A stretch of DNA of 64,000 nt from the NCBI RefSeq assembly GCF_014805625.2, contig NW_023998414.1, forward strand, positions 23,152,315-23,216,314. Direction: 5' to 3'. A program made the translations under genes and the position numbers. The notes under the pieces are model-generated. The model ran no database searches. It was not told the origin of the DNA and saw only the letters and a program-made list of their open reading frames with translations. Source of the DNA: Glossina fuscipes. Its lineage: Eukaryota; Arthropoda; Insecta; Diptera; Glossinidae. This document shows positions 13,489-25,726 of this stretch, piece by piece (the first letter of the stretch is position 1; the number at the start of each line of letters is the position of its first letter).

Positions 13489-14229
13489 CAAAGTTCATGA
13501 TGACCTTAATTCAAAGTAAACAATGCCCGCAACTTTTCACCTATTCGCGTCATATGGAGCATTAAAAATAAGGTTTTATTGTCTCCTCACGAGAGCCCTT
13601 ATATGGGTTGTGGTCAAAAAGGACATAGATCTACACGGTCCAAATTTATTACAACGATATTTTCGGTCATATTTCTCTTATCAATTATCTTTCATCGCGG
13701 AATGTTAAAAGTTAGACCGTTTTGGCAGGAATGATTATATAGCGGAAAGGAAGGTTCGAAGCGCTATCCTATCTGATGCAAATTTTTTACATAAATTTCG
13801 TGGCATTACAGGAAGGGTTTTTGTCACAAGGTTTTCAAAACTGCCGCCTGGATACGACAATCACTTGGCGGCTCGTAGCAGCGGACGATGTAATTTAACG
13901 GATTATAGCAGGTGCTGGTGCGTCATTGCCAAGGCGTTCAACGAATTTTAAAGCTATATAAGAAATATTCTTGACATACTTTTTAGAGACCGACTTTCAT
14001 ACATTAAAGCCATAAAAATATAGACTTTATGGGCAACTTATCTAAAGCAACTTGCATCCGCTGCATCAAGGGTACTGCTTGAAGAGAAGATAGATTTTTA
14101 ACCCAATTGTTCATAACAGACTTTAAGCAACATGAATAGGTGGACTTATCCAAATTTATTGCATGTCTCTTAGTTGAAGTAAAGACTATGAACTTGACAA
14201 TGTCAAATCTCGTCTTATATTCTTTGTCC

Positions 14230-14250
14230 TTGTTGTTGTTGTTGTTGTTG
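14230..14250. repeat. (TTG)n microsatellite
   Basis: Seven perfect units. Confidence 0.9.
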
Positions 14251-14420
14251 TAAGATTGGACTCAAAACGAGATTCGCTGATAATTGAGATAAATGTGGGA
14301 ATTTTGCTCTCAGTACTATTACTGTAATACGTGACGTGTGCTTCCTGAGTATGTGACGTTGACATGTGTACATCTGATATATTAGGTGAGTTGGAAGAGG
14401 AGTTTCCTTATTCCCATTCC

Positions 14421-15579
14421 TAAAGGAGGAAATAAGCATCTCTGGCCTCGCTTAGGACTTATGGCAGTGAATAAGCTTTTATGCCCATAATAAATCGTTT
14501 ACGGTTCTGTTTAACTCTATCACCTCTGATCAATTCCCCATGAGGTTAGATTTGCCTTCAGATAGGTATTCAGAATCCTTTCTGTTTATCCTATCCATGA
14601 ATGATCTCCCTTCGGTGATTAATTCTAGCCATATCTTAATGTACACTGATGATACTTAACTGTCTTCTTCCTTTTCCTTGGAATCGCATCCGTTGCTTGG
14701 TGTTCTCTAAATTTTATGATATCAAATTTAAAAACTATTGGAAGGTTTCATTCCGAAGAAAGCCTCTGTTCACTACAGATTACTTCATCAATTCACAAAA
14801 ATTGGAAAAGTTTGATTCGTTCAAGCAGTTAGGGGTTTTATTCGACCATAAGCTCTACTTGAATCCGCACATTGCTTGGTTTTATTGAACGTTGATCTAA
14901 GAGACCATTACTCCTTCGTGTGGCACATTTCCTTTAAACGCTTTGTACATTGAATAGAATCCGTCCAAAAGTCCTTCCCTATGAACTTGAGGCAGGACCC
15001 GTTTGTCGCTTTGCCGTGTTATGAAAATAGATTGGTTTGCTTTTTGGTGTTTCCTTGGTCCTATCGATTCGCCGACACTACTTGGGGCAGATGAACTTTA
15101 GTGTTAGTTTCATAAAGCTTACTCAATGTAGATATTATTTCGAGCTTTTCGATCCTTTTCGAGTCCTTCGCAAAAACCCAAATCATATCTCTAGCTGAAC
15201 CTTAAGATTAGATTCATTAGAAAGTAACAAATTTCAAAAACTCTCCTAAATACGCGCGCTTTGCCTATGTCGTAGCTTCTAATCGCGATGACTTGATGGA
15301 ATTCGAAAGTTTAGCTACATTTTGTCACTATTATCGGTTGTCAATATTTTTTTGCATATTTACAATGGTTTGGGGATTCACCTCTCATCATTTAGGCCGG
15401 TTATGGATGTGCTTCTGCGTTCCTTCTTTTCATTGTCTTATTCTTTCCTTAAATAGTTTCTAGTCGTTAGTATTATTAATTAGCATAAGATTTATTTCTA
15501 AGGGCCAATTAAATTTGGCTGTTAATTTATGTTAGCTGAATTGCGTAAATGTGTAAATAAAATGTAAAAAAAAATATTA
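14421..15579 (+). pseudogene. Jockey-like LINE, reverse transcriptase relic with 3' end
   Basis: This is a decayed 3' part of a Jockey-clade non-LTR retrotransposon, whose enzyme would copy its own RNA into a nicked chromosome. The RT core is seen near 14585-14655 as FILSMNDLPSVINSSHILMY followed by TDDT, the A-box and the catalytic Asp-Asp (usually Y-A-D-D). A stop comes straight after. In another frame (14720-14885) comes the thumb, ending FKQLGVLFDHKLYLNPHI, which matches the usual 'F.DLGV.FD..L.F..HI'. Farther on, IESVQKSF and ALPCYENRL match the 'IE.VQ..F' and 'LPPYE.R' motifs of these elements. Several frameshifts and stops break it. The RT fingers and everything upstream are missing. 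A short A-rich tail (15557-15574) marks the 3' end. The next element starts about 15 bases later. Confidence 0.75.
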
Positions 15580-15589
15580 TATTTTAATA

Positions 15590-15620
15590 TTAGTTTGGGG
15601 AAAAAGAAATCCATTATTTT
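15590..15620 (+). repeat. left terminal inverted repeat of the mariner
   Basis: It starts TTAGTTTGGGGAAAAAGAAA just after a TA dinucleotide. Mariner ends are about 28-30 bases and follow the TA target. The matching right repeat was not found, so the inner limit is approximate. Confidence 0.75.
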
Positions 15621-15774
15621 TTCGGTAGATGGCTGCGCTGATAGATTTCTCGTAAAGTATCGATCAAACAATTTCATATTTATGCTCGTTGGAAAGGTGA
15701 CATTTCGCAGTAAAAAAAATTCTTTTACTGTTTTTTGTTTGGTGCATTCAGTTGTGAGTTACAGCGTGTTAAAA

Positions 15775-16806
15775 ATGGAAGTGAACAAAGAGAAAATTCG
15801 GTACATTTTACAGTTTTTCTTTGACAAAGGCGAAAATGCAAGCCAGGCGGCTAAAATTGTGAATGGTGTTTATGGTTCCGATACTGTAACAGCCAATTAT
15901 GTGCAATTTTGGTTTCGTAGATTCCGTTCAGGAATTTTTGATGTTAAAGATGCACCTCGCACAGGTAGGCCGGTCGTCGAAAATGTCGAGAAAATCGGAC
16001 AAATGATCGAAGTTGACCGGCATGTTAGCAGTCGTAACATCGTCCAGGAGCTAAAAATCGACCATAAAACAGTTTTAAACCATTTACACAAAGCTGGATT
16101 CAAAAAGAAGCTCGATGTTTGGGTGCCACACCAATTAACAGAAAAAAACATGATGGATCGAATTTCCATCTGCGAAGCCTTGGCCAAACGGGATGAGATA
16201 GACCCATTTCTTAAACGGATGGTGACTGGAGATGAGAAATCAGGATCACATACGATAACCCTGTGCGAAAACGATCGTGGTCAAAGAGCGGTGAAGCACC
16301 TCAAACGGCCAGGAAGGTTTTGCTATGCATTTGGTGGGACTGGAAGGGGATTATTTATTATGAGTTGCTTCCATATGGCCAAACGCTAAATTCTGATCTC
16401 TACTGTCAACAACTAGACCGTTTGAAGATAGCGATTGACCAGAAACGGCCAGAATTGGCCAACAGGAGAGGTGTCGGTTGTCTACCAGGACAACGCTAGG
16501 CCACACACATCTACAGTGACTCGCCAGAAACTTCGGGAGCTTGGTTGGGAAGTTTTAACGCATCCGCCATACAGTCCGGACTTGGCACCAAGCGATTATC
16601 ATCTTTTTCTTGCATTGCAAAACTCTTTTAATGATAAAAAATTGGAAGCTAGGAAGGATTGTGAAAATCGACTTCCAGAGTTGTTGGCAAATAGAGACCA
16701 GGACTTCTATGAGAGAGGCATTTTGAAGTTACCTTTAAAATGGCAACAAATCATACAACAAAACGGTGCATATTTGACCCAAATCGGACAATCCGAAGCA
16801 TGTTAA
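15775..16806 (+). pseudogene. mariner transposase, two frameshifts
   Basis: This is a DD34D transposase of about 340 residues if read through. I chose the ATG at 15775 because MEVNKEKIRYILQFFF is the normal N-terminus; the upstream in-frame codons are the element's leader. The N-terminal half has two helix-turn-helix DNA-binding domains, with the linker APRTGRPVVENV at 15952-15985 and WVPHQLTEKNM at 16121-16153. The first catalytic Asp is in VTGDEK (16221-16239). Two extra bases after GDEK shift the frame, which goes on as YDNPVRKRSWSK and reaches ANRRGV. One extra base near 16475 restores the first frame, giving QDNARPH (second Asp) and SPDLAPSDYHLF (third Asp, 34 residues later). The segment between GEAPQT and ARKVLL looks about six residues shorter than the family norm. 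All three Asp codons survive, so decay is fairly recent, but the copy cannot make a full enzyme. Confidence 0.9.
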
Positions 16807-16825
16807 ATATTAACTTACATACCTC

Positions 16826-16827
<2 letters not shown>

Positions 16828-16859
<32 letters not shown>
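16828..16859. repeat. poly-T, 32 bases, abutting mariner
   Basis: It occupies the place where the mariner's 3' untranslated region and right terminal repeat would be expected. Confidence 0.95.
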
Positions 16860-16860
<1 letters not shown>

Positions 16861-17890
16861 GTTTTGTAAGCATTTCCACGGTTTTTACGTTGAATGTGCG
16901 TTTAATAAAATTTATTAAAACAAAAATGAAGTCATGCAAACTTGCTTGTGTTTTTTTTTTTTTTGTTGTCGAATTTTAAACGCACTTTTATGATCTTTAG
17001 GGTTCTTATAAACTTTTTCATAAAGGAGTTGAATGCACGTCAACAACACAAAACTAATTATAAGAATTAGATGAAATTTATAAACATTTCTAATTAAATG
17101 GAAATTATAAAATTTACTCATCATCATTCATGTATTATGAAGTTTCCGCGCAAACAAAATTTCCCTTCTCGTCCATTGCTCTGTGTAACATCTAATCTCC
17201 TCATTATATACATAAACATTAGTTTAATTATGCGTTTTCTACTTTTTTTTTTTTTTTTTCTGCTGTAAATACAAAAACCTTTAGCAGCTGTCTGAATTCA
17301 ATTATGGAAATTAACAGTCATAGAAGAAATCTACATATGCTATAAAAATGCTGAGAGAACAAGGAACAAAGAAAAAAACAATACAAGCACAAAACAAAAA
17401 AAGTTGATGAAACTCACCTAAAAACAGATAGAAGAAATTAAGTTTATTTTTTTTGTTTTTCTTTTTTTTTACTTTTTCTAAAAATATATGTAATTTAAAT
17501 ATTTAGATTGGTTTTTCTATCCTACGTGCATTCGTTCTAGAACGACGCCACTCATATACATTTCGAAACCATTGCCTATGCTAATGTTAGCGGTGAGTGC
17601 AATGATACTAAGTTGCATGAGAAGTCATAGTCTCACCATAAAATCACAGAGACTTCATTAATTAAAAAACCGAGAAATGCGGTGACCGAAGGCAAATTAA
17701 AGTTTTGTGGCTGGCATTGTTACTATTAATAAAAACGCTTGATTGGGTTTTCTTTGATTGTGTGTGATGGCAGTGTTCATAATAGTACCGGTATAAAGGT
17801 ATAAAAAGTGAAAATGAAAAAATTAAATATATTATATTCAACAAGTGATGGAAGTTTAAAATAAATATTGATATTATAATGCGCTTTTAT

Positions 17891-17910
17891 AACCAACCAA
17901 CCAACCAACC
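17891..17910. repeat. (AACC)n microsatellite
   Basis: Five perfect units, a repeat unit not seen elsewhere in the window. Confidence 0.9.
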
Positions 17911-20900
17911 TACTCTTAAATATCGTATAATATATAAAAAATTCACTTTAGTTTTCTTTTTATTTTTTTAAGATTTATTAATAAATGAATATTTTTTTTA
18001 ATAATATTTTATGCCAAATTTTTTTGCCTCTCATTTATTTATTTATTTACATACTAAGTGCTACTTACAAACACAATTTCATACATAAAGTATTCTTTGC
18101 TCACTGCTTATCACTGCTTTGCTATCAACAAATTTCTTTCATTCAAACATATGCATGCGTATTTGTTATATAAACTGAACTTTATTAATTGAGAAATGTA
18201 TTTTTTTAATTTTTTTTTTTTTATCGTTCAAAATTGTTTTTTGACTCTAATGAACTTTTCGACAAATAAGCTTAGATCAATTAGTTACGCTTAAAAATGC
18301 TTTCAATACAATTTTTTTTAATCGACAAAATACAATAACAAACGGTAAAAGAGATTGTAATAAAATTTTAAGAACATTTATATTCAATTTACCATGAAAA
18401 TGTAAAAGAAAAAAAAAAAAAAAAAACAAGAAAAGCTTTTAAATACATAACTATTGAAACCAAAAAGGAAACACATTTCTCAATACAAAAAAAAAAAAAA
18501 AAACCAAAAAAAAAGAAAAAGAAATAAAAGCTTAAAAATTTTGACTAGGATAAAAAAAAAGAAAAAAATACACAAAATATAACCAGCCAGTAGTCAACTT
18601 CATTGACTGGAATAGTGCATGCAAAGGTATAGTTGATGTTTTGGTTTGCGCTTATAGCACTAAAGTACAAACGGTGCATATTAATACAATCATAAAAAAA
18701 TTTTACCGAAACGGAAAAGTACAGTGTAATCATATTTCATGGCACAATGCTACATAGCCAGACTTGATAATATATACAACAACAACAACATAACCGCCAA
18801 CATTGAGAAATATATACAAATAAACAAACTACACCTTCCGCCAGGGAGATGCTGGCTTGGCATTTATGTCTGTTTGTTTTGTTTTTTGTCGGTTTTTTTG
18901 CTGCTGCTGTCGTTGTTGTTGTTGTTGTCTTTGGTGTTTTTTTTTTGTTTGCCCAAAATTTATGTGTCTATGAATTTAAGAAGAAGAAGAAAGAAAAAAA
19001 AAAAAAAAGAAATAAATAAAAAGAAATGGTAAAGAAATTCTGTAGGCAGGCGTGGTCAACAAGTAAATTGTTAAACTGATGCATTTGCATTTTCAAGGAA
19101 CAGCAAATATTCCATTAAACCCAGATAAAAGATTGTTGTATACAAAATCCATATAACAGTAACGATTATTAGAATTATTTCTTACTTTCACGGTAGGGGC
19201 GTGCTATAGCCTAGTAAGATGCCTGCTCTCCTATCTGCGCTATTACGAAGAACATGGATAGAGATTTGTGTGGGCGTGTGTGTGTGTGAGGATGTGACGG
19301 TGCTTCATCGAAACAGGATTAAAATGCAAGTAGCCAATTTTTTGCTTGCCAAGTGCGGGTAAATATACGATATGCAATTGTGTTTTGCTTGCTCTTTGCC
19401 CAAATGCAAAGCTCAGTTATTTTTGTATAAGCGATGTATGTGTGCACAGGATTTTGGTGTAGTTGTAGCAATTGTATTTGTTTTGTATTTTTTATTTACA
19501 TTGTATTATGGCTTTCGACAAAGAAACGAAAACTACACATAACGGATTCAATTCATTAAAAAGCAGCAACTTTATCAACCGAAAGACAACAACCTTTATG
19601 AAAACATACAGAAGACGTATATATATATATATATACGTTTCGACGAATGTTGGATGCTGCCTATCGTCACAGTTCCAAAATGTTCGTCGGCTGCCTTTTA
19701 ATCAATACTAAAATCTAGCAACATAAGTAATGTGCAGCGAGAGTTCAAATGAAATAAACAAAATAACAATTTTTTTTTTCAAGTTACTTTCAATTGCAGC
19801 CTTCATTTGTGGGGGCGTATTTCCAAAAATATAGTTACGGAGCTTTTCACTTAGGGATCGGCGCACGTTTGCGAATACTTGCCGGTCTATATCTCACACA
19901 TTTTTAGTAGAAAACCATCTTAGGGAACTTAAAATCTCAAGTCATCATGACAGTTGTGAAAATTAACATTTTCAGTTTTTTATCTCAATTTTTTACACTG
20001 AAAAAATTTTAAGAAGTTCATTTGCATGCAATTAATAGTAGTTGGATGGTTGGGAGGGACGCGATGGCTTTTTCAATTCAAAATTAACCAAAGCATATTG
20101 TTGTTGCGGCAGGAACTGCCAGCGCCACGGCAACGGCAGGAAAGATAACAGGAACGGTCCCAGCAAAGACTAAAAACTGTAACGAAAGTCATAGGTAATA
20201 AAAATGATGATGAAGGGAGCGGTTTTATTATCTGCAAATTAAAATTAACAAAAGTAATTTACGCACATGCCTCACTCTTTCATTGCTTAAATAGAGAATG
20301 ATAATGAGCTAACAACATTGGTATACGTAAATGCTCTCACATTAAATAGAGCACACAGGGTTGTACTTATCAGTCTTTAAGTTGAGATGACGGAGTTGCC
20401 AATCAGTTAATCCACAATACATATAGTTTTAGTATTGCGATTATGACAGCCAGAGACAGCAAATGAGATTGGAATACATATTGTGTTTCCCATGATATAT
20501 ATCTATGTATTATAAATGTAATGATATGTTGCATAAGTTCCTTTATGTCAAGAAACAAGTGATTAATTCAAGTAGAAATTGCCATAGTCGAGTTCCAGCG
20601 AAGACGCAAATGAAGGGAAAGAAGACGAGCAAACTACACGCGAATGACAAAGAAAGACGTCCGCCTCGTTGTTGTATTATCGGAAACGATCAACACATCA
20701 ATTAGGGCAACTAAGATTATCTGTACTAAATTTTATCTTCTTCTTATTTCGATCCTGACAGAGCGCCGGAAAGATAGGTATATTTGAACGACTATATATG
20801 CAATTTCACCATGCTTGAAAGCATGAGTGGGCAACATTTTTCATTAACGTGCCAATCTTAATTTTCATATCGCGCGGGGGGACCCAGAACAAAGTCCAAC

Positions 20901-21461
20901 AATTATCCAAGTCCAGTCTATAACAAACAATCAATATGGATCGAAGACCGGAAAAATATTCAAACTATACCAGAAATGACGTTCGATAGGTTAACAAAAG
21001 ACGCATATCGCTGAAGGTGTTAGCAGCATCCAAAATTGGAGAGCAACCGGTACGGACTAAACGCAAGACATATGCCCGAAGAAACTTACTGCGATGCATG
21101 AAAGGAGAAACATAGTAGAGTAATATGTTGTAAGTGTGTATGTGCTAGATAACATAAATGTAAAATTTATTATGATATTAGATTAATAAGACCTGTGTAT
21201 GTGTGTGCATGCATGCAGCAAGAATTATAAATGAAATTTAGGCATGACCATATTTAGGGAATATTTTACATCCATGTATTATGTGTGTATAGGAACAAGG
21301 GTGATACAACAAACTTAGAAAGGAAGCCTCCGCTTTCTGAAATCCTCGGTCCCCGCTTGCCCCCTCATTACCCTATAAATGCTATGATAACTTTTGGGGT
21401 GGGGTGCATGATAGTCATTGAAATAGGAATACGAATCCCTGTGCTGTACATGCTGCCATAG

Positions 21462-21686
21462 AAAGCTTCCGCTGTTTTCCACGTCTTAGGCAACGATGCG
21501 GAAAGTTTCTGGTGCATTGCCTTTAGTACATTCGGTCCTATTGTTCTTTCGTTGGGTAACCGATTTGCTCATCAATGTATGCTTAGGCAACTCACCGGAC
21601 GATTTATCGAGGTAGAAAGAGCAGATAAGCTCCTTTGCATTGGAAATGGATTGCTAACTCGACGAAATATGTCGCCACGGCGCTGA
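21462..21686 (+). other. open frame of unknown origin, 74 codons
   Basis: A stop-to-stop open frame without an early ATG runs from a TAG at 21459 to a TGA at 21684. The translation includes FHVLGNDAESFWCIAFSTFG and, later, HQCMLRQLTGRF. It has balanced composition, unlike the low-complexity frames around it. 'DAESFWC' loosely recalls the 'E.DAFWCF' of TBC RabGAP domains, but the flanking motifs of that domain are absent, so I make no assignment. It could be a chance frame, an exon piece or a transposon relic. Confidence 0.15.
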
Positions 21687-23449
21687 CAGACGAACTGCTT
21701 GCTATGGCTCTGAATGCACAGCTGCGCGCATACCTGACTAGGATAGAGAAACAGGTTATTATATTTTTAATCAGTGTCTTTGATATAATAAGACAATCCT
21801 TGCATTGTCCATATTTGCACGACTTTTTGAACATGCACTATGCGGAGAATTGTTGACACTGGTTTTCATTATGGATTTTGGCTCAATTGCGCTGTGCATA
21901 TTCGCGTTATTCAGGTAAAAAAAAACCCACCTGTCATCCACTACGTAATACAACGATTCAGTCGAATCATGTAAATGTCCCTGGTTTGCTTTAATTCTAT
22001 ACGTTTCTTGACTGCGTTACAGTTTTAAAGCTTTAATGTTTTAAAATCTGTATAAAACATCCTCCTCTGTAAGTTCGTTTATTTCCCACATTCTTACTCA
22101 TATTGCTATCGATCTTGGTGGAAAATAAGTATAATTACTGTTGCTTATGTTCAATTAGTTTGTTTTCCATTTGGGGACTAAGATCATTATTAGATGAAGT
22201 GGAGCAATCATTGTTGCGGTCATTGCTTCAATTGATAAGTTACTCCTCATACGTGTTAACGAAAGCTTTTCATTATGCTTATCAGCATTCAAGGGTTTCA
22301 CTATCACCTACCATCAGAGTTAGTGATCGTGATGAGAAAAATTCATAAGATCACCATGGAGACAACGTTGCACGAATTAAACGTAACGAAGATGCGTCTT
22401 TGCACTAACATATTTATCGATACCGTCGCTTGTATCGGAGCACGAATCAGTTTAACGACTTTCGATTATTTTCATTCTGAAGCGGAAAATTATTAATTGC
22501 ATTGCATTCTATTGCAATTAATGAGTTATAAGTAGTGCTATATCCTGAACTATTCAGATTTCAATTTATTATTACATAGAATGTTGCTTTCTTTAACAAT
22601 TTTCTCTATTGCTCTTAATAACCCTTCAATCTCTACTTGGTTGAAAACTTCTCTTAAATTTTTAATTTTATCATTTATAACGATAGATGCGTCTATATTT
22701 ATGGCTTATATGAATGTAAAATAAATATTTAAAATAACCTACGATGTCGGTATTAACGCTTTTGCAAGCGTCTTGATGTAACTGATGATAAACTTTCCTT
22801 TTACCCGAACTTTGAAATTCGAAGCTTTTCAACATCTCGCCCCTGAAGATTTGACTACAACGTCATGACGTGCAGACGACAGATCTTCAGCATTTATTTT
22901 ATTTCAAATAACTTTTCGGTGGACGCAATTCAACGCTTCTTCATTACTCATCAAGTTCTTCACAGACTACACTGCCTCTCCAATAAATTAATCCAATGCA
23001 CATCTGCCCTCCATCACGTGTAGAGGATGTTTATCCGTTGACCATCTATAATTAATTCACTAAGAGAGACCTTACTTGATGTCTTGTGTTTGTTACATAT
23101 ATAACGCGTATATAGTTTTCTTTTCATTCCATTCCGAATATGGCTCCATATATTTTTTCTAGTGTGGCTTGGATGTCCCCTTATCTAGCAAAGATAGCTA
23201 TTTAGTAGAAAAACAGAAAGGCTTTGCATTATTCCCCTTTAGCATCTTCCAACCGTCACTATTTAATTTGGGCCAGCATTATTTAGGAGTCGAGATGGCA
23301 GATGTTAAACGTAATGAAGGATTCCGCATTTCCCACTTTTGTGGCGCACCCTTACTTAATGCTTACACCAAACGACTGTTTCCTCTTGGAAAAGCTTGCA
23401 AAATCGATTGCGAGATAAAGTACATCCGAAGCGATCTGCATATAAAGTA

Positions 23450-23635
23450 GGTAGTCGTCTCTTTTATTAAGCCACCCGGCAACGAGGGCCTCTGGCAACG
23501 TATGTCCTAGCAGAATGGGACGGTTCGAATGTCTCATATCCATCTACACACACAGTTAAACCGCATCAGGGATTGAACCCGGATCTGTTGAATGCATGCT
23601 GACCGTCCTAAACGTTGTACTATGCCATCCCGATT
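23450..23635 (-). repeat. tRNA-like SINE relic
   Basis: On the minus strand an A-box-like TGGCATAGTAC (23617-23627) is followed about 40 bases later by a B-box-like GGGTTCAATCCC (23569-23580), the order and spacing of an RNA polymerase III internal promoter. No cloverleaf with a sound acceptor stem and anticodon arm can be drawn, so this is not a working tRNA gene. It fits a tRNA-derived SINE or a decayed tRNA. The extent of the body beyond 23563 is a guess. Relation to the better SINE family at 39176 and 43978 is possible but not shown. Confidence 0.5.
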
Positions 23636-23639
23636 GAAT

Positions 23640-24702
23640 TGAATGAATAATTTCCTTTAAGTCTTCAGTGTTACAGAGAAGAAGAAAATGTGATCTCAAT
23701 GTTTGTAGAAATGATTAAATCGTTGCTTGTTGCAATTAAAATTTTGCCTTCTCTTTTGGAAATTTGTTTCCAAATTTGTTTGTTATTATTGTTGAAGTGT
23801 TCTTAATTTTCCTCTGGCTAACCAGATCCATTTCCACAAAGAAGCACTTTCTGCTGCATACTTTCAGGTGCTATAAGTTGAATAATATATTAAGTCTACC
23901 ATATCTCCTAGAATCTGAGCGCAACACGTATTAACTTAAGTAGATATGTTTAAAAAAAAGTTATTTGGAATATTGACTATAGTGTGACTATTTTGAAGGT
24001 TGTTTTTTTTTTCTTTTTTTTTTTTTCGTTATAAGGAAGCTTTTCCCTTAATATAAACTAAATAGAACTTCGAAATCTTTTCGCAATCGAAAAACAGATT
24101 TTAAATATTTCGTTAAATGTTCGTTTGTTTGCGTTTGTATTCATATCGGTATGTACAGTTTATTTTAAGCTATTATTTCCACTTTATGTGCTGTGATTGC
24201 GTTTTTAAATGAAAGCAAATACCACACAAAAAACACACATTTCTACAGATATACATACATATATTCATATATAAAATCCATATCAACTAACGAACTAAAT
24301 ATAGTCAAACTATTCAACAAGAATACGCTTTATACACAGTTCGTTTTTCAGCAGCCCGCCCCCCAGGAACCATCTAAAACCTACAATGATCAACGAATGC
24401 TTTGTTTTGTTAAATAAAATTTATTTATTTGAGTTTTCGCTTTAGTTTAGTTTGTGGTTTTCATATGTGTTCTATGTGAGTGTGTGCATTTTATTTACTC
24501 AATTCTTTAGTTGTTAAATTATTTATCGCACGACCGCCACCTCAAAAGCCACCGCTCTCTGCCTCGCAGCCTCTTTTCCTTTTAGGATGATTTAATTCAA
24601 AAATATCATGAAATGTGTTTCAAGAAAAAATGCATTTCGATGTTATGAAATCATAATAATCAAAAGCTTATGTAGATGCATATAAGCACGCACATACATA
24701 CA

Positions 24703-24739
<37 letters not shown>

Positions 24740-25429
24740 GAATTGGTGACAATATTTTGTTAGCTTTAGTAAATAACAGAAAGTAAACATATGCGGTTTT
24801 ATTGGTCAAAACAAATTTAGTTTATTTTAATTTTGATTGCGTGTTAAATTGTTCGAAAAAAGAAAAGCAATTCAAGCTATCGCGTAAAAAAAAAACGAAC
24901 CTTATTGATTACTTTCTAAAATCTCTGGATATAACGTGCATTGCATTGCATCGCAACAAGTAAAACTCTTTTTATAAAATAAAAAAACAATGCAAAATTT
25001 TAGGCGCAATTTAATTTGTTAGTTGATACGTTTTACTTTTATATATTTACTACACATTAACATTCAATTTACCACTTTAAGGAAACTTTTAAGAAAACAA
25101 AAATATAAAAAAGAGTATATGTAAAAACAACCATTTATAGTACGTCCTCTCGCGGGTATCTTCTGATGAAAACTGTAAATAAAACTCTTTATTATTTGTT
25201 TTTCACTTTTGGCTTTACAATCTAGGATTCTCATTTAATAAAAATTCATGGAAACGTTTCCTAGTGTCCCAGCGCTACATCTTGTCCAAACTCTTCATCA
25301 ATAATTGTTAATCAATAATATCGTTGAATATATATGTGGAAGCAAAACTTGGCCTTGGACAGAAAAAGTTAAGAAAATGATCGAATGTTTTATATCCATC
25401 ACCGTTATCCTAAAAGTGACAATGAAAAA
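23640..25429. other. non-coding stretch
   Basis: No coding motif is seen. T-runs lie at 24001-24029 and TA repeats at 24706-24738. Confidence 0.6.
24706..24738. repeat. (TA)n microsatellite
   Basis: About 16 perfect units. Confidence 0.95.
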
Positions 25430-25645
25430 ATGAAAGAACTTCATTTTCATACGGGCGCGACTGATTATCTCCATTTTCAAAATTAAAGTTCTTATCAAGG
25501 AGGCAGGTAGGCGTGATAGGCGTGTTCTTTCAAAAATTCTTTTACAAATTTTGGAGGCAATATTTTATAGTTTCACCAACGCGAAAATGTTTACCCAACT
25601 TTATGCAGACGGACAGATGGCCAAGAGTTTATACACGAAATGTGA
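25430..25645 (+). repeat. degenerate fly interspersed repeat
   Basis: It contains 'ggcgtgataggcgtg', 'attcttttacaaattttgga', 'aaaatgtttaccca' and 'gcagacggacagatgg'. These line up, in order, with the first part of the repeat at 7385-8090 ('attcttttgcaagtttgtag', 'aaaaatgtttaccaca', 'taaacagacggaga'). It stops just before the minus-strand mariner relic. Confidence 0.5.
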
Positions 25646-25726
25646 ATTTTGTTTTCGAAACAAAAAAAAGGAAAATACATTGATTTCAAAAGAGTGCGAA
25701 AAGTGTTGGCTTCAAATGTGGGTCAT

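Larger units (their letters stand above)
11546..14420. other. non-coding stretch without a recognised gene
   Basis: No motif was recognised. It holds a near-palindromic TA block at 12805-12860, a poly-A run at 13465-13488 and a TTG array at 14230-14250. The segment 13730-13960 is less AT-rich and may be old transposon DNA, but no frame gives a recognisable protein. Confidence 0.55.
15590..16859 (+). mobile_element. mariner transposon, mellifera-type, right end not found
   Basis: This is a Tc1/mariner cut-and-paste DNA transposon that integrates at TA. A TA precedes it at 15588-15589, and its left terminal repeat starts TTAGTTTGGGG at 15590. About 185 bases of leader lead to the transposase start at 15775, a normal spacing. 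After the stop near 16806 a leader-like 20 bases runs into T32 (16828-16859). No inverse of the left repeat (ending CCCCAAACTAA) is visible up to about 17130. So the right end is lost, heavily diverged, or hidden by the poly-T. The end coordinate is therefore only where recognisable sequence stops. The copy sits directly after the A-rich tail of a Jockey-like relic. Confidence 0.85.
16860..23440. other. long non-coding stretch, A/T runs
   Basis: No gene was recognised. It contains many A- or T-rich runs (16951-16964, 17245-17260, 18409-18426, 18487-18503, 18990-19008), AACC units at 17891-17910 and a TG run near 19280. A 12-base perfect palindrome lies at 22860-22871. An unexplained open frame runs 21462-21686. 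The segment 20860-21110 is less AT-rich but gave no readable protein. Confidence 0.55.

Noticed and set aside
19200..19260. Another tRNA-like A-box ('tatagcctagtaagatg')
   Set aside because: No B-box at the right distance and no similarity to the SINE copies beyond a few bases.
21400..21700. TBC RabGAP domain fragment
   Set aside because: Only 'DAESFWC' resembles the family. The upstream catalytic Arg motif and the downstream helices are missing. Kept only as an unknown open frame.
23563..23635. Functional tRNA gene
   Set aside because: A and B boxes are present but no acceptor stem or sound anticodon arm forms.
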